A stretch of DNA of 23,548 nucleotides from Actinomycetes bacterium (GTDB lineage: Bacteria > Actinomycetota > Acidimicrobiia > Acidimicrobiales > Palsa-688), in NCBI GenBank assembly GCA_021816565.1, contig JAKAXN010000022.1, positions 1 through 23,548 on the forward strand, given 5' to 3'. The notes below the pieces were generated by a model. It searched no databases and was not told where the DNA came from. It saw only the letters and a program-made list of their open reading frames with translations. This document shows positions 7,405-15,177 of this stretch, one piece after another. The position numbers were made by a program, and so were the translations under genes. The number at the start of each line of letters is the position of its first letter. The first letter of the stretch is position 1.

Positions 7405-8501
7405 GAGGCGCCAGCCTCAGGGTCCGGCTGTTCCTGTCCTATGCGCTCGTGGCGGCACTCGGGGCCGCGGTCATGGCCGTGGTGGTCGAGGTGGTGGGAC
7501 GCGAGCTGTTCGACCACCGAATGAGGGGTCTGGGCTCCCGGGGTATGGCCCACCCGGGGCCGGCCTCGCTGCAGGCTGCGTTCGGCTCGGCCCTCACCGA
7601 GGCGCTGCTGGTGGCTCTGGCCGCCAGCCTGGTCGCTGCGGCGGTGGCTGCCATCGTGGTGGCCCGGGCCCTGGTGCGGCCGATGGACGCGGTGCGGGCC
7701 GCGACGCACCGCCTGGCGGCCGGGCGCTACGGGGAGCTGCTGGCCGAGCCGGCCCAGCCCGAACTGGCGGCCCTGGTCGGAGACGTCAACTCGCTGGCCC
7801 GGGCCCTGGGCGCCATCGAGCAGCGCCGGGCCGCCCTCATAGGCGACGTGGCCCACGAGATGCGCACGCCTCTCACGGCGCTGCGCGGCTACGCGGACGG
7901 GCTGGCCGACGGCATATTCGGACCCGACGAGGCCCTGGCCGGCATGGCCGAGGAGGTGGCCCGCCTGGAGAGGCTGGCCGCCGACCTGGCCGCGGTGTCG
8001 CGCGCCGAGGAGGGGGGACTGCAGCTCCGCCTGGCCGACGACGACCTGTGCGACGTCGTCGAGGCGGTGGCCGGGCGGCTCCGCCCCCAGTACCGCGACG
8101 CCGGGATCGACCTCGTGGTCCACGCGGACGGTCCGCTACCGGTACGGGCCGACCGGGACCGCATGGTGCAGGCTCTCACCAACGTGGTCGGCAACGCCAT
8201 CACCTACACGCCGGCCGGCGGGTCGGTGACGGTCGAGGTGGGGCCGCGGGGCGGCCTGGCTTCGGTCGCCGTGACCGACACCGGGGTGGGCCTGTCCCCG
8301 GGTGAGGAGGAGAAGGTGTTCGAGCGGTTCTACCGGTCCGGCCGGCAGGGGCGAGCGGGCGGCACCGGCGTCGGGCTGACCATCGCCCGGGCGATAGTCC
8401 GGGCCCACGGCGGGGACCTGACCGCGTCCTCCCCCGGGCCGGGTCGGGGCAGCACGTTCCGTCTGGTGCTGCCCATGACCCGGCCCGGGAATCCCTCCTA
8501 G
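7401..8501 (+). CDS. Sensor histidine kinase (HAMP-HisKA-HATPase)
   Basis: A 366-residue membrane kinase. The first membrane helix is at about residues 9-32 and the second at about 64-91, leaving only about 30 residues outside (including HRMRGLGSRGMAHPG). That small loop argues for sensing within or near the membrane rather than a large ligand domain. A HAMP linker follows at about 90-142. The phosphoacceptor His152 is in DVAHEMRTPLTALRGY. The ATP-binding domain has the N box (NVVGNAITYTP), G1 box (DTGVGLSPGE), F box (VFERFYR) and G2 box (GTGVGLTIARAIVRAHGG). All key residues are present, so it should be active. It overlaps the response regulator gene by 4 nt. The overall form resembles BaeS-like envelope-stress kinases, but orthology is not shown. 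Confidence 0.94.
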   Translation: MRGASLRVRLFLSYALVAALGAAVMAVVVEVVGRELFDHRMRGLGSRGMAHPGPASLQAAFGSALTEALLVALAASLVAAAVAAIVVARALVRPMDAVRAATHRLAAGRYGELLAEPAQPELAALVGDVNSLARALGAIEQRRAALIGDVAHEMRTPLTALRGYADGLADGIFGPDEALAGMAEEVARLERLAADLAAVSRAEEGGLQLRLADDDLCDVVEAVAGRLRPQYRDAGIDLVVHADGPLPVRADRDRMVQALTNVVGNAITYTPAGGSVTVEVGPRGGLASVAVTDTGVGLSPGEEEKVFERFYRSGRQGRAGGTGVGLTIARAIVRAHGGDLTASSPGPGRGSTFRLVLPMTRPGNPS

Positions 8502-8737
8502 GGCCCTCTCGGGCGGCCCCCATCTCCCGGCCGGGCTGGGTCGCGCGGCGTTTGATTCCCGGTTGGCGGCGGCCGCGGAGAAATCCGGTTCAAATGCTTC
8601 GCCGGGGGGCGCGCGTGTAGTTATCATCCGTGCCGGAGAGGGGGGCGTGCCCCGGCTCGGGCGACGGAGTTCCCGGGGGCATGTCGGGCGAAATGGACAG
8701 CGCAGAGCAGGCAGTTGGGGGCCATGGAGGACCGGCG

Positions 8738-8929
8738 GTGCGAGACGAGGAGGACCGGCGGGCCGTCCTGGCCCAACTGTCCGGTCTCGACGATCTGACC
8801 GCCGCGGACGAGGAGGAGATCGACCGGTTCCGCAGTTTCGTGGCGGCTCCGGCGACCGGGCGGGGCCACACCGGGCTGGGCCGTGTGGTCGGCCACTTCA
8901 TCCCCCACCACCGCCGGGTGGCGTCGTGA
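8738..8929 (+). CDS. Small acidic protein of unknown function upstream of the efflux pump
   Basis: A 63-residue protein that I do not recognise. The N-terminal half is very acidic and probably helical (RDEEDRRAVLAQL, LTAADEEEIDRFRSF), and the end is basic and His-containing (GRVVGHFIPHHRRVAS). There is no signal peptide or membrane segment. The GTG at 8738 is preferred because GGAGG at 8726-8730 stands 7 nt before it. In-frame ATGs at 8681 and 8693 would add about 15-19 Gly-rich residues and lack a good ribosome site. It ends 12 nt before the MFS gene, whose ribosome site lies in the gap, so the two are likely co-transcribed. It might be a partner or regulator of the pump; that is a guess from position. 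Confidence 0.5.
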   Translation: MRDEEDRRAVLAQLSGLDDLTAADEEEIDRFRSFVAAPATGRGHTGLGRVVGHFIPHHRRVAS

Positions 8930-8941
8930 CCTAGGAGAAGG

Positions 8942-10453
8942 ATGTCGCGACGAGGACGCCGGGCGACCGTCCCCTCCCACCCGCAACCCCCCGCCGGTCC
9001 GGCCGGGCGTCGGCGCCGGGTGCTGATACTCGGCATATGCAGCCTGAGCCTGTTCATCACCTATCTCGACAGCACCGTGTTGAACGTGGCCCTGCCGACC
9101 ATCCAGCACCGCCTCCACACCAGCGTCGAGGGCCTGCAGTGGGTCAGCGACGCCTATCTTCTGGTCCTCGCCAGCCTTCTGGTTTTGACGGGGTCCGTGG
9201 CCGACCGGGTAGGGCGACGTCGGGTCTTCATGACCGGCCTGCTGCTCTTTGGCGGGGGATCCCTGCTCTGCAGCGTGGCTCCCGGGACCGGGTCATTGAT
9301 CGCCTTCCGCATGCTGCAGGCGCTCGGTGGCAGCATGCTCACCCCTGTGTCGCTGTCGATAGTCCGCACCGCCTTCTACGACCCGACTGAGCGAGCTCAG
9401 GCATTCGGAATATGGAGCGCGGTCTTCGGGGCGGGGGTGGCCTCTGGTCCGATCCTGGGGGGTCTGCTCGTCAGCACCTACGGATGGCGCTCGGTGTTCT
9501 GGGTGAACGTGCCGGTGGTCCTGGCCACCTGGTGGCTGGCCCGGCGCTTTCTACCCGAGTCGCGGTCCCCGCTCCCCCGCCGGGTCGACCTCGCAGGACA
9601 AGCGCTGGTCGCGACCACCCTGGGACTTTGCACGTTCGCGGTCATCGACGGCCGGGCCTTCGGGTGGACTTCGCCTCTCATCGTCGGTGCTTTCACCGCC
9701 GCGGCGGTGAGCCTGGTCACCCTCGTCCAGGTGGAGAAGCACCGCAGCCAGCCGCTGCTGGAACTGCGGTTCTTCCGTAGTCCGCCCTTCTCTGCAGCCA
9801 ACGCAATCGCGGTGGCCAGCTTCCTCGTCATGTCGGGCTTTCTCTTCGTCAGCACGCTCTACCTGCAGGAGGTCAGGGGACTCTCCCCGCTCCAGACCGG
9901 CGCCGCCCTACTGCCGGCCACCGCGCTCATAGCCGTGACCGCTCCCATCGGCGGACGGCTCGTCGCCGCCTACGGACCCCGGATACCTCTCGTGACCGGC
10001 GGAGTGTGCATCGCCGCCGGCTGTGCTGTCCTGGAAGGCGTCGGCGCGGTCACCCCATATCCGGTTCTGGCCGTCGCCTACGGCCTCCTCGGCGTCGGGC
10101 TGGGAGTGATAAACCCTCCGATCACCAATACCGCGGTGACCGGTATGCCCCCCGAGCAGGCAGGCGTGGCCTCGGCTCTGGCCTCCAACTCCCGGCAGCT
10201 CGGCAACGTGCTCGGGGTGGCAGTCATGGGGGCCCTGATCACCCACCCCTTCGCAACGGCCCATGGACTGCCTCGGGTGATCGCCGCCAGGTTCGCTGTG
10301 TCCACCCACGAGGCGTGGACAGTGGGGATGGCATGCGGAGCCGCCTGTGCTCTGGTGGCGCTGGGCTGCACGGGCCGTCGAGGGAAGGCTGCGGCCACCC
10401 GGGTCTACATGGACTCGCCTGCCATGCCCTCGCCATCCACCCCCGGAGTATGA
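8942..10453 (+). CDS. MFS multidrug efflux transporter, DHA2 (EmrB/QacA) family, 14 membrane helices
   Basis: A 503-residue proton-driven exporter of the 14-helix drug:H+ antiporter type in the cytoplasmic membrane. The DHA2 signature LDSTVLNVALP is at 42-52, motif A (GSVADRVGRRRVF) at 84-96 between helices 2 and 3, and the antiporter motif C (GAGVASGPILGG) at about 162-173. The length and hydrophobic pattern fit the family. The N-terminus is basic (RRGRR, GRRRR). The ATG at 8942 follows AGGAGAAGG. It sits behind a small acidic protein gene and the two-component system, which suggests stress-induced efflux, but substrates cannot be predicted. By eye it uses more A/T-ending codons than the kinase genes. 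It converges on the LLM oxidoreductase gene. Confidence 0.93.
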   Translation: MSRRGRRATVPSHPQPPAGPAGRRRRVLILGICSLSLFITYLDSTVLNVALPTIQHRLHTSVEGLQWVSDAYLLVLASLLVLTGSVADRVGRRRVFMTGLLLFGGGSLLCSVAPGTGSLIAFRMLQALGGSMLTPVSLSIVRTAFYDPTERAQAFGIWSAVFGAGVASGPILGGLLVSTYGWRSVFWVNVPVVLATWWLARRFLPESRSPLPRRVDLAGQALVATTLGLCTFAVIDGRAFGWTSPLIVGAFTAAAVSLVTLVQVEKHRSQPLLELRFFRSPPFSAANAIAVASFLVMSGFLFVSTLYLQEVRGLSPLQTGAALLPATALIAVTAPIGGRLVAAYGPRIPLVTGGVCIAAGCAVLEGVGAVTPYPVLAVAYGLLGVGLGVINPPITNTAVTGMPPEQAGVASALASNSRQLGNVLGVAVMGALITHPFATAHGLPRVIAARFAVSTHEAWTVGMACGAACALVALGCTGRRGKAAATRVYMDSPAMPSPSTPGV

Positions 10454-10467
10454 GGCCCGTCAGCGTG

Positions 10468-10505
10468 GCGGGGCCGGCTCCGGCGCGCACTGGTGCCGGC
10501 CCCGC
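10468..10505. terminator. Bidirectional stem-loop between convergent genes
   Basis: GCGGGGCCGGC (10468-10478) pairs perfectly with GCCGGCCCCGC (10495-10505) across a 16-nt loop. It fills the 61-bp gap between the stop of the MFS gene and the stop of the LLM gene, which converge. No T-run follows on either strand, as is usual for actinobacterial terminators. Confidence 0.65.
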
Positions 10506-10514
10506 AACGGACGG

Positions 10515-11498
10515 TCAGGAGAACGGCACGAGGACGTGCTTGGCCATCAGCTCGAGTTGGTCGAGGTCCGCGGTAAGCGTATGCAGCATCAGGTACTCCA
10601 CGCCGGCGTCACGGCGCTTCTGGATCGCCGCCTGAATCTCGTCGACGGTGCCCGTCAGGTAGACCGAGGAGATGTAGTCCCACGGGCGCTCATCGCTCAC
10701 CACTCCGGCGAAGCGCTGCTGCTGTACGGCCTGGATCTGCTCCGAGGTCCCGGACTCCTCCAACCAGGTGAAGTTCTCGTGGGCGACGGTGAACGAACGC
10801 TCGGCCACGCCGAGCTCGGATCTCCTGCGCGTTATCTCCTCGAGGTCCACCGCGATGAGATCGGCGGGGCAGGTTGGCCGGGCGATCCACCCCTCGGACC
10901 GGGCGATGCGGTCGCGTACCGCCGGGTTGAGCTCAGGCTTCTCGGGCGAGGCCGCGTGCGGGAGCTGGCGACCACCCCCGATCCATACCGGTGGTAGACG
11001 CGCAGGGTGCGGCTCGACGGTCACGGCGTTGAGGTCGTAGTACCGGCCACTGAAGTCGACGTCGTCCTGACCGAGCAGTGCCATGGTGGCGTCGAGCACT
11101 TCGTCGGTTCGCACGCCGCGCTCGGACTTGTGGACTCCGCATGCCTCGAACTCCGGCCCGAACCATCCCACTCCGGCCCCCAGGATGTACCGGCCTCCTG
11201 AGAGATGGTCGAGGGTGGCGATCTCCTTGGCCAGCACCGCCGGCTGGCGCAGCGGCAGAATCAGGATGGAAGTGCCGAGACGGACCCTCTCGGTGACGGC
11301 CGCGACATGGGACAGCGTGAGAAGTGAGTCCAGCCAGGACACGCTGTAGAAACGCCTGGCGGTCACCACATGGTCGGTGATCCACAGCGACTCGAAGCCG
11401 AGCTCCTCTGCCCGACGGGCGAACCGCCTGAGTCTCTCGGCCTCATCGGGACGCCGATCCCTCAGAAGAAAAGAGGGCAGGAACACGCCTACTTTCAT
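10515..11498 (-). CDS. LLM-class (luciferase-like) flavin- or F420-dependent oxidoreductase
   Basis: A 327-residue TIM-barrel enzyme of the bacterial luciferase-like superfamily, last gene of the LacI-controlled operon. Family hallmarks are the start MKVGVFLPS, FARRAEELGFESLWITDHV, the strand LGTSILILPLRQPAVLAKEIATLDHLSGGRY split into TSILILPLR and LAKEIATLDHLSGGR, and GVGWFGPEFEACGV. The C-terminal part has LTGTVDEIQAAIQKRRDAGVEYLMLH. Members use FMNH2 (for example SsuD, RutA) or F420 to oxidise small organic molecules. Sequence alone does not settle the cofactor. An insertion near residues 175-230 replaces the usual loop and probably shapes the substrate pocket. The ATG at 11498 follows AGGAG and lies 2 nt after the stop of the DHDPS-like gene. 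Confidence 0.9.
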   Translation of the reverse strand: MKVGVFLPSFLLRDRRPDEAERLRRFARRAEELGFESLWITDHVVTARRFYSVSWLDSLLTLSHVAAVTERVRLGTSILILPLRQPAVLAKEIATLDHLSGGRYILGAGVGWFGPEFEACGVHKSERGVRTDEVLDATMALLGQDDVDFSGRYYDLNAVTVEPHPARLPPVWIGGGRQLPHAASPEKPELNPAVRDRIARSEGWIARPTCPADLIAVDLEEITRRRSELGVAERSFTVAHENFTWLEESGTSEQIQAVQQQRFAGVVSDERPWDYISSVYLTGTVDEIQAAIQKRRDAGVEYLMLHTLTADLDQLELMAKHVLVPFS

Positions 11499-11500
11499 GA

Positions 11501-12427
11501 TCAGTCTCCTAACAGTCCGACTTCTACGAGAGTCCGCTCGAGCAACTGCCGCTCAGCGGGCGGAACGGGCATCAGCGGGGGTCGTACGTGAGACGCTTCG
11601 ATGACACCGAGCATCACCAGGACCTCCTTCAGGCGGGCCCGATAATTGGCCACCGGAGCGGAGAACACGACGTCGGCGAGCTTCTGGACCCGGCGACCCA
11701 AGGCGAGAGCCTCCCCATGGTTGCCGGCCTTCCACGCGTCGATCATGGTGACCTGCTCGCGGGTCATCACAGCCCCGAATCCCATCAGCGCCCCGGTACA
11801 TCCCAGGATGAAGGACTCCAGTACGAAGTTGTCGTTCCCTGACAGGACCGTGAAGTTCCCATCCTGGTACTTGGGGTGATCCTGAAGGATGCGAACCGTG
11901 TCGACGTAGCGCCGGGCGTCGAACGAAGCCTCCTTCATGGCCACCACACCATCGATGTCGACCAATTTCCGCAGAACCTCGGGGGTGTAGTTCAACCCCC
12001 CCAGAGCAGGTTGGAGTTGGAACGCGATGATCGGCAGGCCGATGCCGGCAATGGCTCGGTGGTACTCCACCGGAATGGCCGGATCGAGGGGAGTCGACAG
12101 ATAGGCAGGGATGGGAAACACCAGCAGCGCCTCCGCCCCCGCCGCCTTGAAGTCGCTCGCCTGCCTCACCGCCTGGGCGGTGAACGGCCCGGCTAACCCG
12201 GCGACACAGGGCAGGTTCGTCTCCTCCCGGACGACCTCGAGGACCTTCAGCTTCTCATCATGAGCCAGATGAGGTCCCTCACCTGTGTCGACGTTGACCG
12301 CCAGCGCCACCGGCCCCTGATCCGACACCCAACGGATGTACGCACGCAGCTGGGATTCGTCTATGTCACCACTGCCGTCCATGGGGAGGACAGTGGCGGG
12401 GATGAGACCGTCCAGGTTCAATGTCAC
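11501..12427 (-). CDS. Divergent dihydrodipicolinate synthase / N-acetylneuraminate lyase superfamily protein
   Basis: A 308-residue class I aldolase-fold protein. The Schiff-base lysine is K165 in VVAMKEASFD, so it should form an imine with a keto acid. Two usual catalytic features differ. The GTTGE motif reads NVDTGEGPHL (45-54), and the YNVP segment with the catalytic tyrosine reads IAFQLQPALGG, placing Phe136 where the Tyr is expected. True lysine-pathway DHDPS is therefore unlikely. A keto-acid lyase, dehydratase or hydratase on another substrate is more plausible. The GTG at 12427 is chosen because the family start (LDGLIPATVLP) follows at once and the codon overlaps the creatininase stop (GTGA). 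A longer frame to 12556 lacks family similarity. It is cytoplasmic and part of the operon. Confidence 0.88.
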   Translation of the reverse strand: MTLNLDGLIPATVLPMDGSGDIDESQLRAYIRWVSDQGPVALAVNVDTGEGPHLAHDEKLKVLEVVREETNLPCVAGLAGPFTAQAVRQASDFKAAGAEALLVFPIPAYLSTPLDPAIPVEYHRAIAGIGLPIIAFQLQPALGGLNYTPEVLRKLVDIDGVVAMKEASFDARRYVDTVRILQDHPKYQDGNFTVLSGNDNFVLESFILGCTGALMGFGAVMTREQVTMIDAWKAGNHGEALALGRRVQKLADVVFSAPVANYRARLKEVLVMLGVIEASHVRPPLMPVPPAERQLLERTLVEVGLLGD

Positions 12428-13143
12428 GGTGTCGACTGCTCCCTTCTGGTTGCCAGCTCTACGAAAGTGGTGATCAGGTACTGATGGACGCGGGCCGCCA
12501 TCTGATCGACCGTCTCCGTCCCGCTGGCCGCCGAAGCCTTGGACGGAAACCCCCATACGCCGTCCGGAGTCAGCTCGCGCATGGAAAGCAGATCCAGCGC
12601 CTCCCGGGGTGCGTCGGGGACGAAATCATCGGGAAGAGACCCCACGGCATCCGGCTGGAGGTGCATGACAATGGACGTCTCGACCGCTCCGGCGTGCAGA
12701 TCACCGGCTAGGACGTCACCCCAGAGGACGGCTTCGGGTACCAAACCGACGGACAGGCCGGGGTAGCGGGCGTTGATGGCCCGTACCGCTGGGCGGAGCA
12801 CCCAGTTGCCGCCGTGGCCGGACAGCACGGCTATCCGGGAGGTGATGGATCCGGCGCACGAGACGACCACGTCCTCGACCATCGACGCCAGCGTCTCCTC
12901 CCTCAGCCAGACCGATCCCGGAAGGCCGCGGTGCTCGGCTGACGTCCCGTACGGGATGGTCGGCAGGACCATCGCCCCCAGCCGGTCCGCGACAAGATCC
13001 GCCACCGTGGCCGCGATGAGGGCGTCGGTCCACAGCGGCAGATGCGGACCGTGCTGCTCGAAGGAGCCGATCGGCAGCAGGGCTAGGGACGGACGGGACC
13101 GGGCCACCTCTGCCGAGCTGGCCCGCCCGCTGAGCGCCGTCAT
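12424..13143 (-). CDS. Creatininase-family amidohydrolase
   Basis: A 239-residue metal-dependent amide hydrolase. The metal-site motif GSFEQHGPHLPLWTD (26-40) supplies Glu29, His31 and Asp40. SGHGGN has His110, and LHAGAVETS has His150 and Glu155. The family includes creatininase, the mycofactocin-associated MftE and the archaeal formamide hydrolase ArfB. The SGHGGN form is nearer to MftE and ArfB than to creatininase, which has a Glu after the His. Its ATG at 13143 overlaps the stop of the binding-protein gene (ATGA), and its stop overlaps the next start (GTGA). No mycofactocin genes are nearby. The likely role in this operon is to open a cyclic amide or remove a formyl or amide group from the imported compound. 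Confidence 0.9.
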   Translation of the reverse strand: MTALSGRASSAEVARSRPSLALLPIGSFEQHGPHLPLWTDALIAATVADLVADRLGAMVLPTIPYGTSAEHRGLPGSVWLREETLASMVEDVVVSCAGSITSRIAVLSGHGGNWVLRPAVRAINARYPGLSVGLVPEAVLWGDVLAGDLHAGAVETSIVMHLQPDAVGSLPDDFVPDAPREALDLLSMRELTPDGVWGFPSKASAASGTETVDQMAARVHQYLITTFVELATRREQSTP

Positions 13144-14243
13144 GGCTGGTTCTCGTAGGCGGACGGAGCCGGGATGTACTGGGTCGTCCACTGTGACGTC
13201 ACATCGACCGGCTTTCCGGTCAGGACGCCACCCTGATAGAGGATCTGCTCCGACTGGTTGATCCCGGTGTCGGTGAAGTCGAAGTATGTGCCGAGACCGT
13301 TGCTGCTGTCGGCCGACCAAAGGGCGGAGTCGGTGCTGAAACCGGCCAGGTTGGCCTTCGTGGCCGAGGGGGTGGCCGTCAAGGCAGGGTTGTATTTGGC
13401 CTCGATCGCCAATGCCTGGGACGGATGCTTGGCGGACCAGGTCATGGCCTGCCCGGTGGCCGTCAGGAACCGCTTGACGTCCTGGCCATGGCCGGCCAAC
13501 CAGCTGCTGTTGGCCAGGAAGCCCAGACCATAGGCCTGCTGACCGAAGTCGGCTCCTTTCAGCGTCACCACGGGCACGCCCTTGGACTCCAGATCGGTGG
13601 CTGCGCTGGCGAAGTTGGCCAGGAAATCGACCTTGCCCTCAACCATCTCGGCGTAACCGGGCGGGGCCAGCGCCACCGTCTTGATCTTCGAGGCGTCGAG
13701 ATGCTGCTCGCCGACAAAGGCCTTCCAGAAGACGTAGGGCGATCCGGCGGTCACCGCACCGAAGGTCAGGCCGTAGAGATCGCTGGGAGTGGGGTTGGTC
13801 ACGCCGTGCAACGCGGACTTACGGACCACAATGGCGAAGGCGTTCTTGCGCCAGTCCACTCCCACGCCGGTCACTGGAATGCCCTTGGCCTGGCCCTGGA
13901 TGATGGCCACCGTGTCGGCCACACCCATCTGCGCGGTGCCGCTGCCCACGATGGTGACCGTGTCAGCCGAACCGCGCCCCGGCTGGATTGTCACGTTGAG
14001 GCACTGGCTCTTGTAGTAGCCGTTGTTCAATGCCACGTAGTAGGGCACCTGCTCATAGTCCTGCACCCAGTTGAGCCGGAAGGTCAACGAGTCCGGCGAC
14101 TTGCAGGTCGTGGCGGACTGGGTGCCCGTCCCGGAGGTCCCGGCCGAAGCGCTGTGGGAGGAGCCGTTGCCGCAGGCCCCGAGCAGGCCGCCCGAAAGCG
14201 ACAGGCCCATGGCGACAGCGACCATGCGCGATCTGGTTCTCAT
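13140..14243 (-). CDS. ABC transporter substrate-binding lipoprotein (NMT1/SsuA/ThiY-like)
   Basis: A 367-residue extracytoplasmic binding protein. It has a lipoprotein signal peptide with lipobox LGAC and modified Cys24, followed by a Ser/Gly/Thr-rich linker (about 25-46). The binding domain starts with LTFRLNWVQDYEQVPYYVAL, typical of the NMT1/SsuA/TauA/ThiY group, followed by NNGYYKSQCLNVTIQPG, GVADTVAIIQGQAKGIPVTG and the interlobe strand around APPGYAEMVEGKVDFLANF. Relatives bind sulfonates, nitrate, pyrimidine thiamine precursors or other flat organic acids. The ligand cannot be read from the sequence. The ATG at 14243 follows GGAGG by 6 nt. It is the only operon gene with a sizeable upstream gap (58 nt), perhaps allowing higher expression. 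It works with the permease and ATPase encoded just before it. Confidence 0.92.
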   Translation of the reverse strand: MRTRSRMVAVAMGLSLSGGLLGACGNGSSHSASAGTSGTGTQSATTCKSPDSLTFRLNWVQDYEQVPYYVALNNGYYKSQCLNVTIQPGRGSADTVTIVGSGTAQMGVADTVAIIQGQAKGIPVTGVGVDWRKNAFAIVVRKSALHGVTNPTPSDLYGLTFGAVTAGSPYVFWKAFVGEQHLDASKIKTVALAPPGYAEMVEGKVDFLANFASAATDLESKGVPVVTLKGADFGQQAYGLGFLANSSWLAGHGQDVKRFLTATGQAMTWSAKHPSQALAIEAKYNPALTATPSATKANLAGFSTDSALWSADSSNGLGTYFDFTDTGINQSEQILYQGGVLTGKPVDVTSQWTTQYIPAPSAYENQP

Positions 14244-14301
14244 CTGATGCCTCCAGACTGGTTTTGCCGATTGGCTGTTTTCGGTTGGGATGCCTGTTCG
14301 G

Positions 14302-15177
14302 TCAGAGCGTGGCGTTGTAGCTACCGGTCTGCGACCGGGCCCAGGGGACGAGGATCCGCTCCAGGACGTTGACCGCCATGAACAGCACCACGCCCATGAC
14401 CACGAGGATGGCGATGGCCGCGAAGGTGAGGGTGGTCTCGAGCTGACTCTGGGCGTAGGTGATCGTGTACCCGAGGCCGGCGTTGGCCCCGACCCATTCG
14501 CCGACCACTGCCCCGACGACGGCCAGGGTGATCCCGATCTTCATACCGGAGATGATCTGCGGCAGGGCATACGGAAGCCGCACCTTGGCGAAGACCGTCC
14601 GCTCCCCCGCCCCGACAGAGCGGAGCAGCTCCACCAGGTTCTGATCGACGCCCATCAGACCCTGGGCGGATGTCACGGCTATTGGGAAGAAGACCAGCAG
14701 GATCGTGACGACTACCTTCGGTGCGATCCCGAAGCCCAGCCACACCACGAACAGCGGGGCTATCGCGATCTTCGGCACGGCCTGGGACGCCACGATCGGT
14801 GGGTACAGGATCCGCTCGAGAAGCCTCGAGTAGGTGATGCCCACTGCCAGCAGGAAGCCCACAGCGCACCCGAGGACGAACCCGAGGATGGTCTCTTCGA
14901 ATGTGACCCAGGTCTGCTTGGCAAGGATGGGGCCCCACTCGCGGACCAGTTCCTTGAAGATGGCCGCCGGGGTCGGAAGCAGGAAGCTCTTGATGTGGGC
15001 CTCCACCACCCAGAGCTGCCAGACGCCGATGAGTGCGGCCAGGATGGCGGTCGGAACCGCAGCCCGAGCCACGCTGGTTCCAGCCCGGCGGAGGGCGGAC
15101 GGCCGATGACCCTCCGCCTCGTCATCGGGCTCCCAGCCAGCCTGGGAGGTACGGGCGATGGCTTCTGATGCCTGCAC
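14302..15177 (-). CDS. ABC transporter permease, SsuC/TauC family
   Basis: A 291-residue membrane permease with a cytoplasmic N-terminal tail of about 35 residues and about six helices, starting near residue 38 (AVPTAILAALIGVWQLWVV). The family segments LLPTPAAIFKEL, TFEETILGFVLG and PKIAIAPLFVVWLGFG are present. The ATPase-contacting EAA loop is LRSVGAGERTVFAKVRLPYALP. Length is slightly above the usual 250-270 residues because of the N-terminal tail. The start is GTG at 15177, directly abutting the TAG of the ATPase gene, with GAGGAGAGGGGG just upstream. It forms the transport channel with the adjacent ATPase (likely two copies of each) and the lipoprotein encoded downstream. Confidence 0.93.
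   Translation of the reverse strand: MQASEAIARTSQAGWEPDDEAEGHRPSALRRAGTSVARAAVPTAILAALIGVWQLWVVEAHIKSFLLPTPAAIFKELVREWGPILAKQTWVTFEETILGFVLGCAVGFLLAVGITYSRLLERILYPPIVASQAVPKIAIAPLFVVWLGFGIAPKVVVTILLVFFPIAVTSAQGLMGVDQNLVELLRSVGAGERTVFAKVRLPYALPQIISGMKIGITLAVVGAVVGEWVGANAGLGYTITYAQSQLETTLTFAAIAILVVMGVVLFMAVNVLERILVPWARSQTGSYNATL

Noticed and set aside
8501..8519. Terminator after the histidine kinase gene (GGGCC with GGCCC)
   Set aside because: The 5-bp stem is too short in this composition to support a call.
12428..12556. Upstream extension of the DHDPS-like gene into the creatininase gene
   Set aside because: The extra residues lack similarity, and the GTG at 12427 overlaps the previous stop as in the rest of the operon.
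12424..13143. Mycofactocin biosynthesis gene mftE
   Set aside because: The creatininase motifs are shared, but no mftA-D or mftF gene lies nearby and the gene is embedded in a transport operon.
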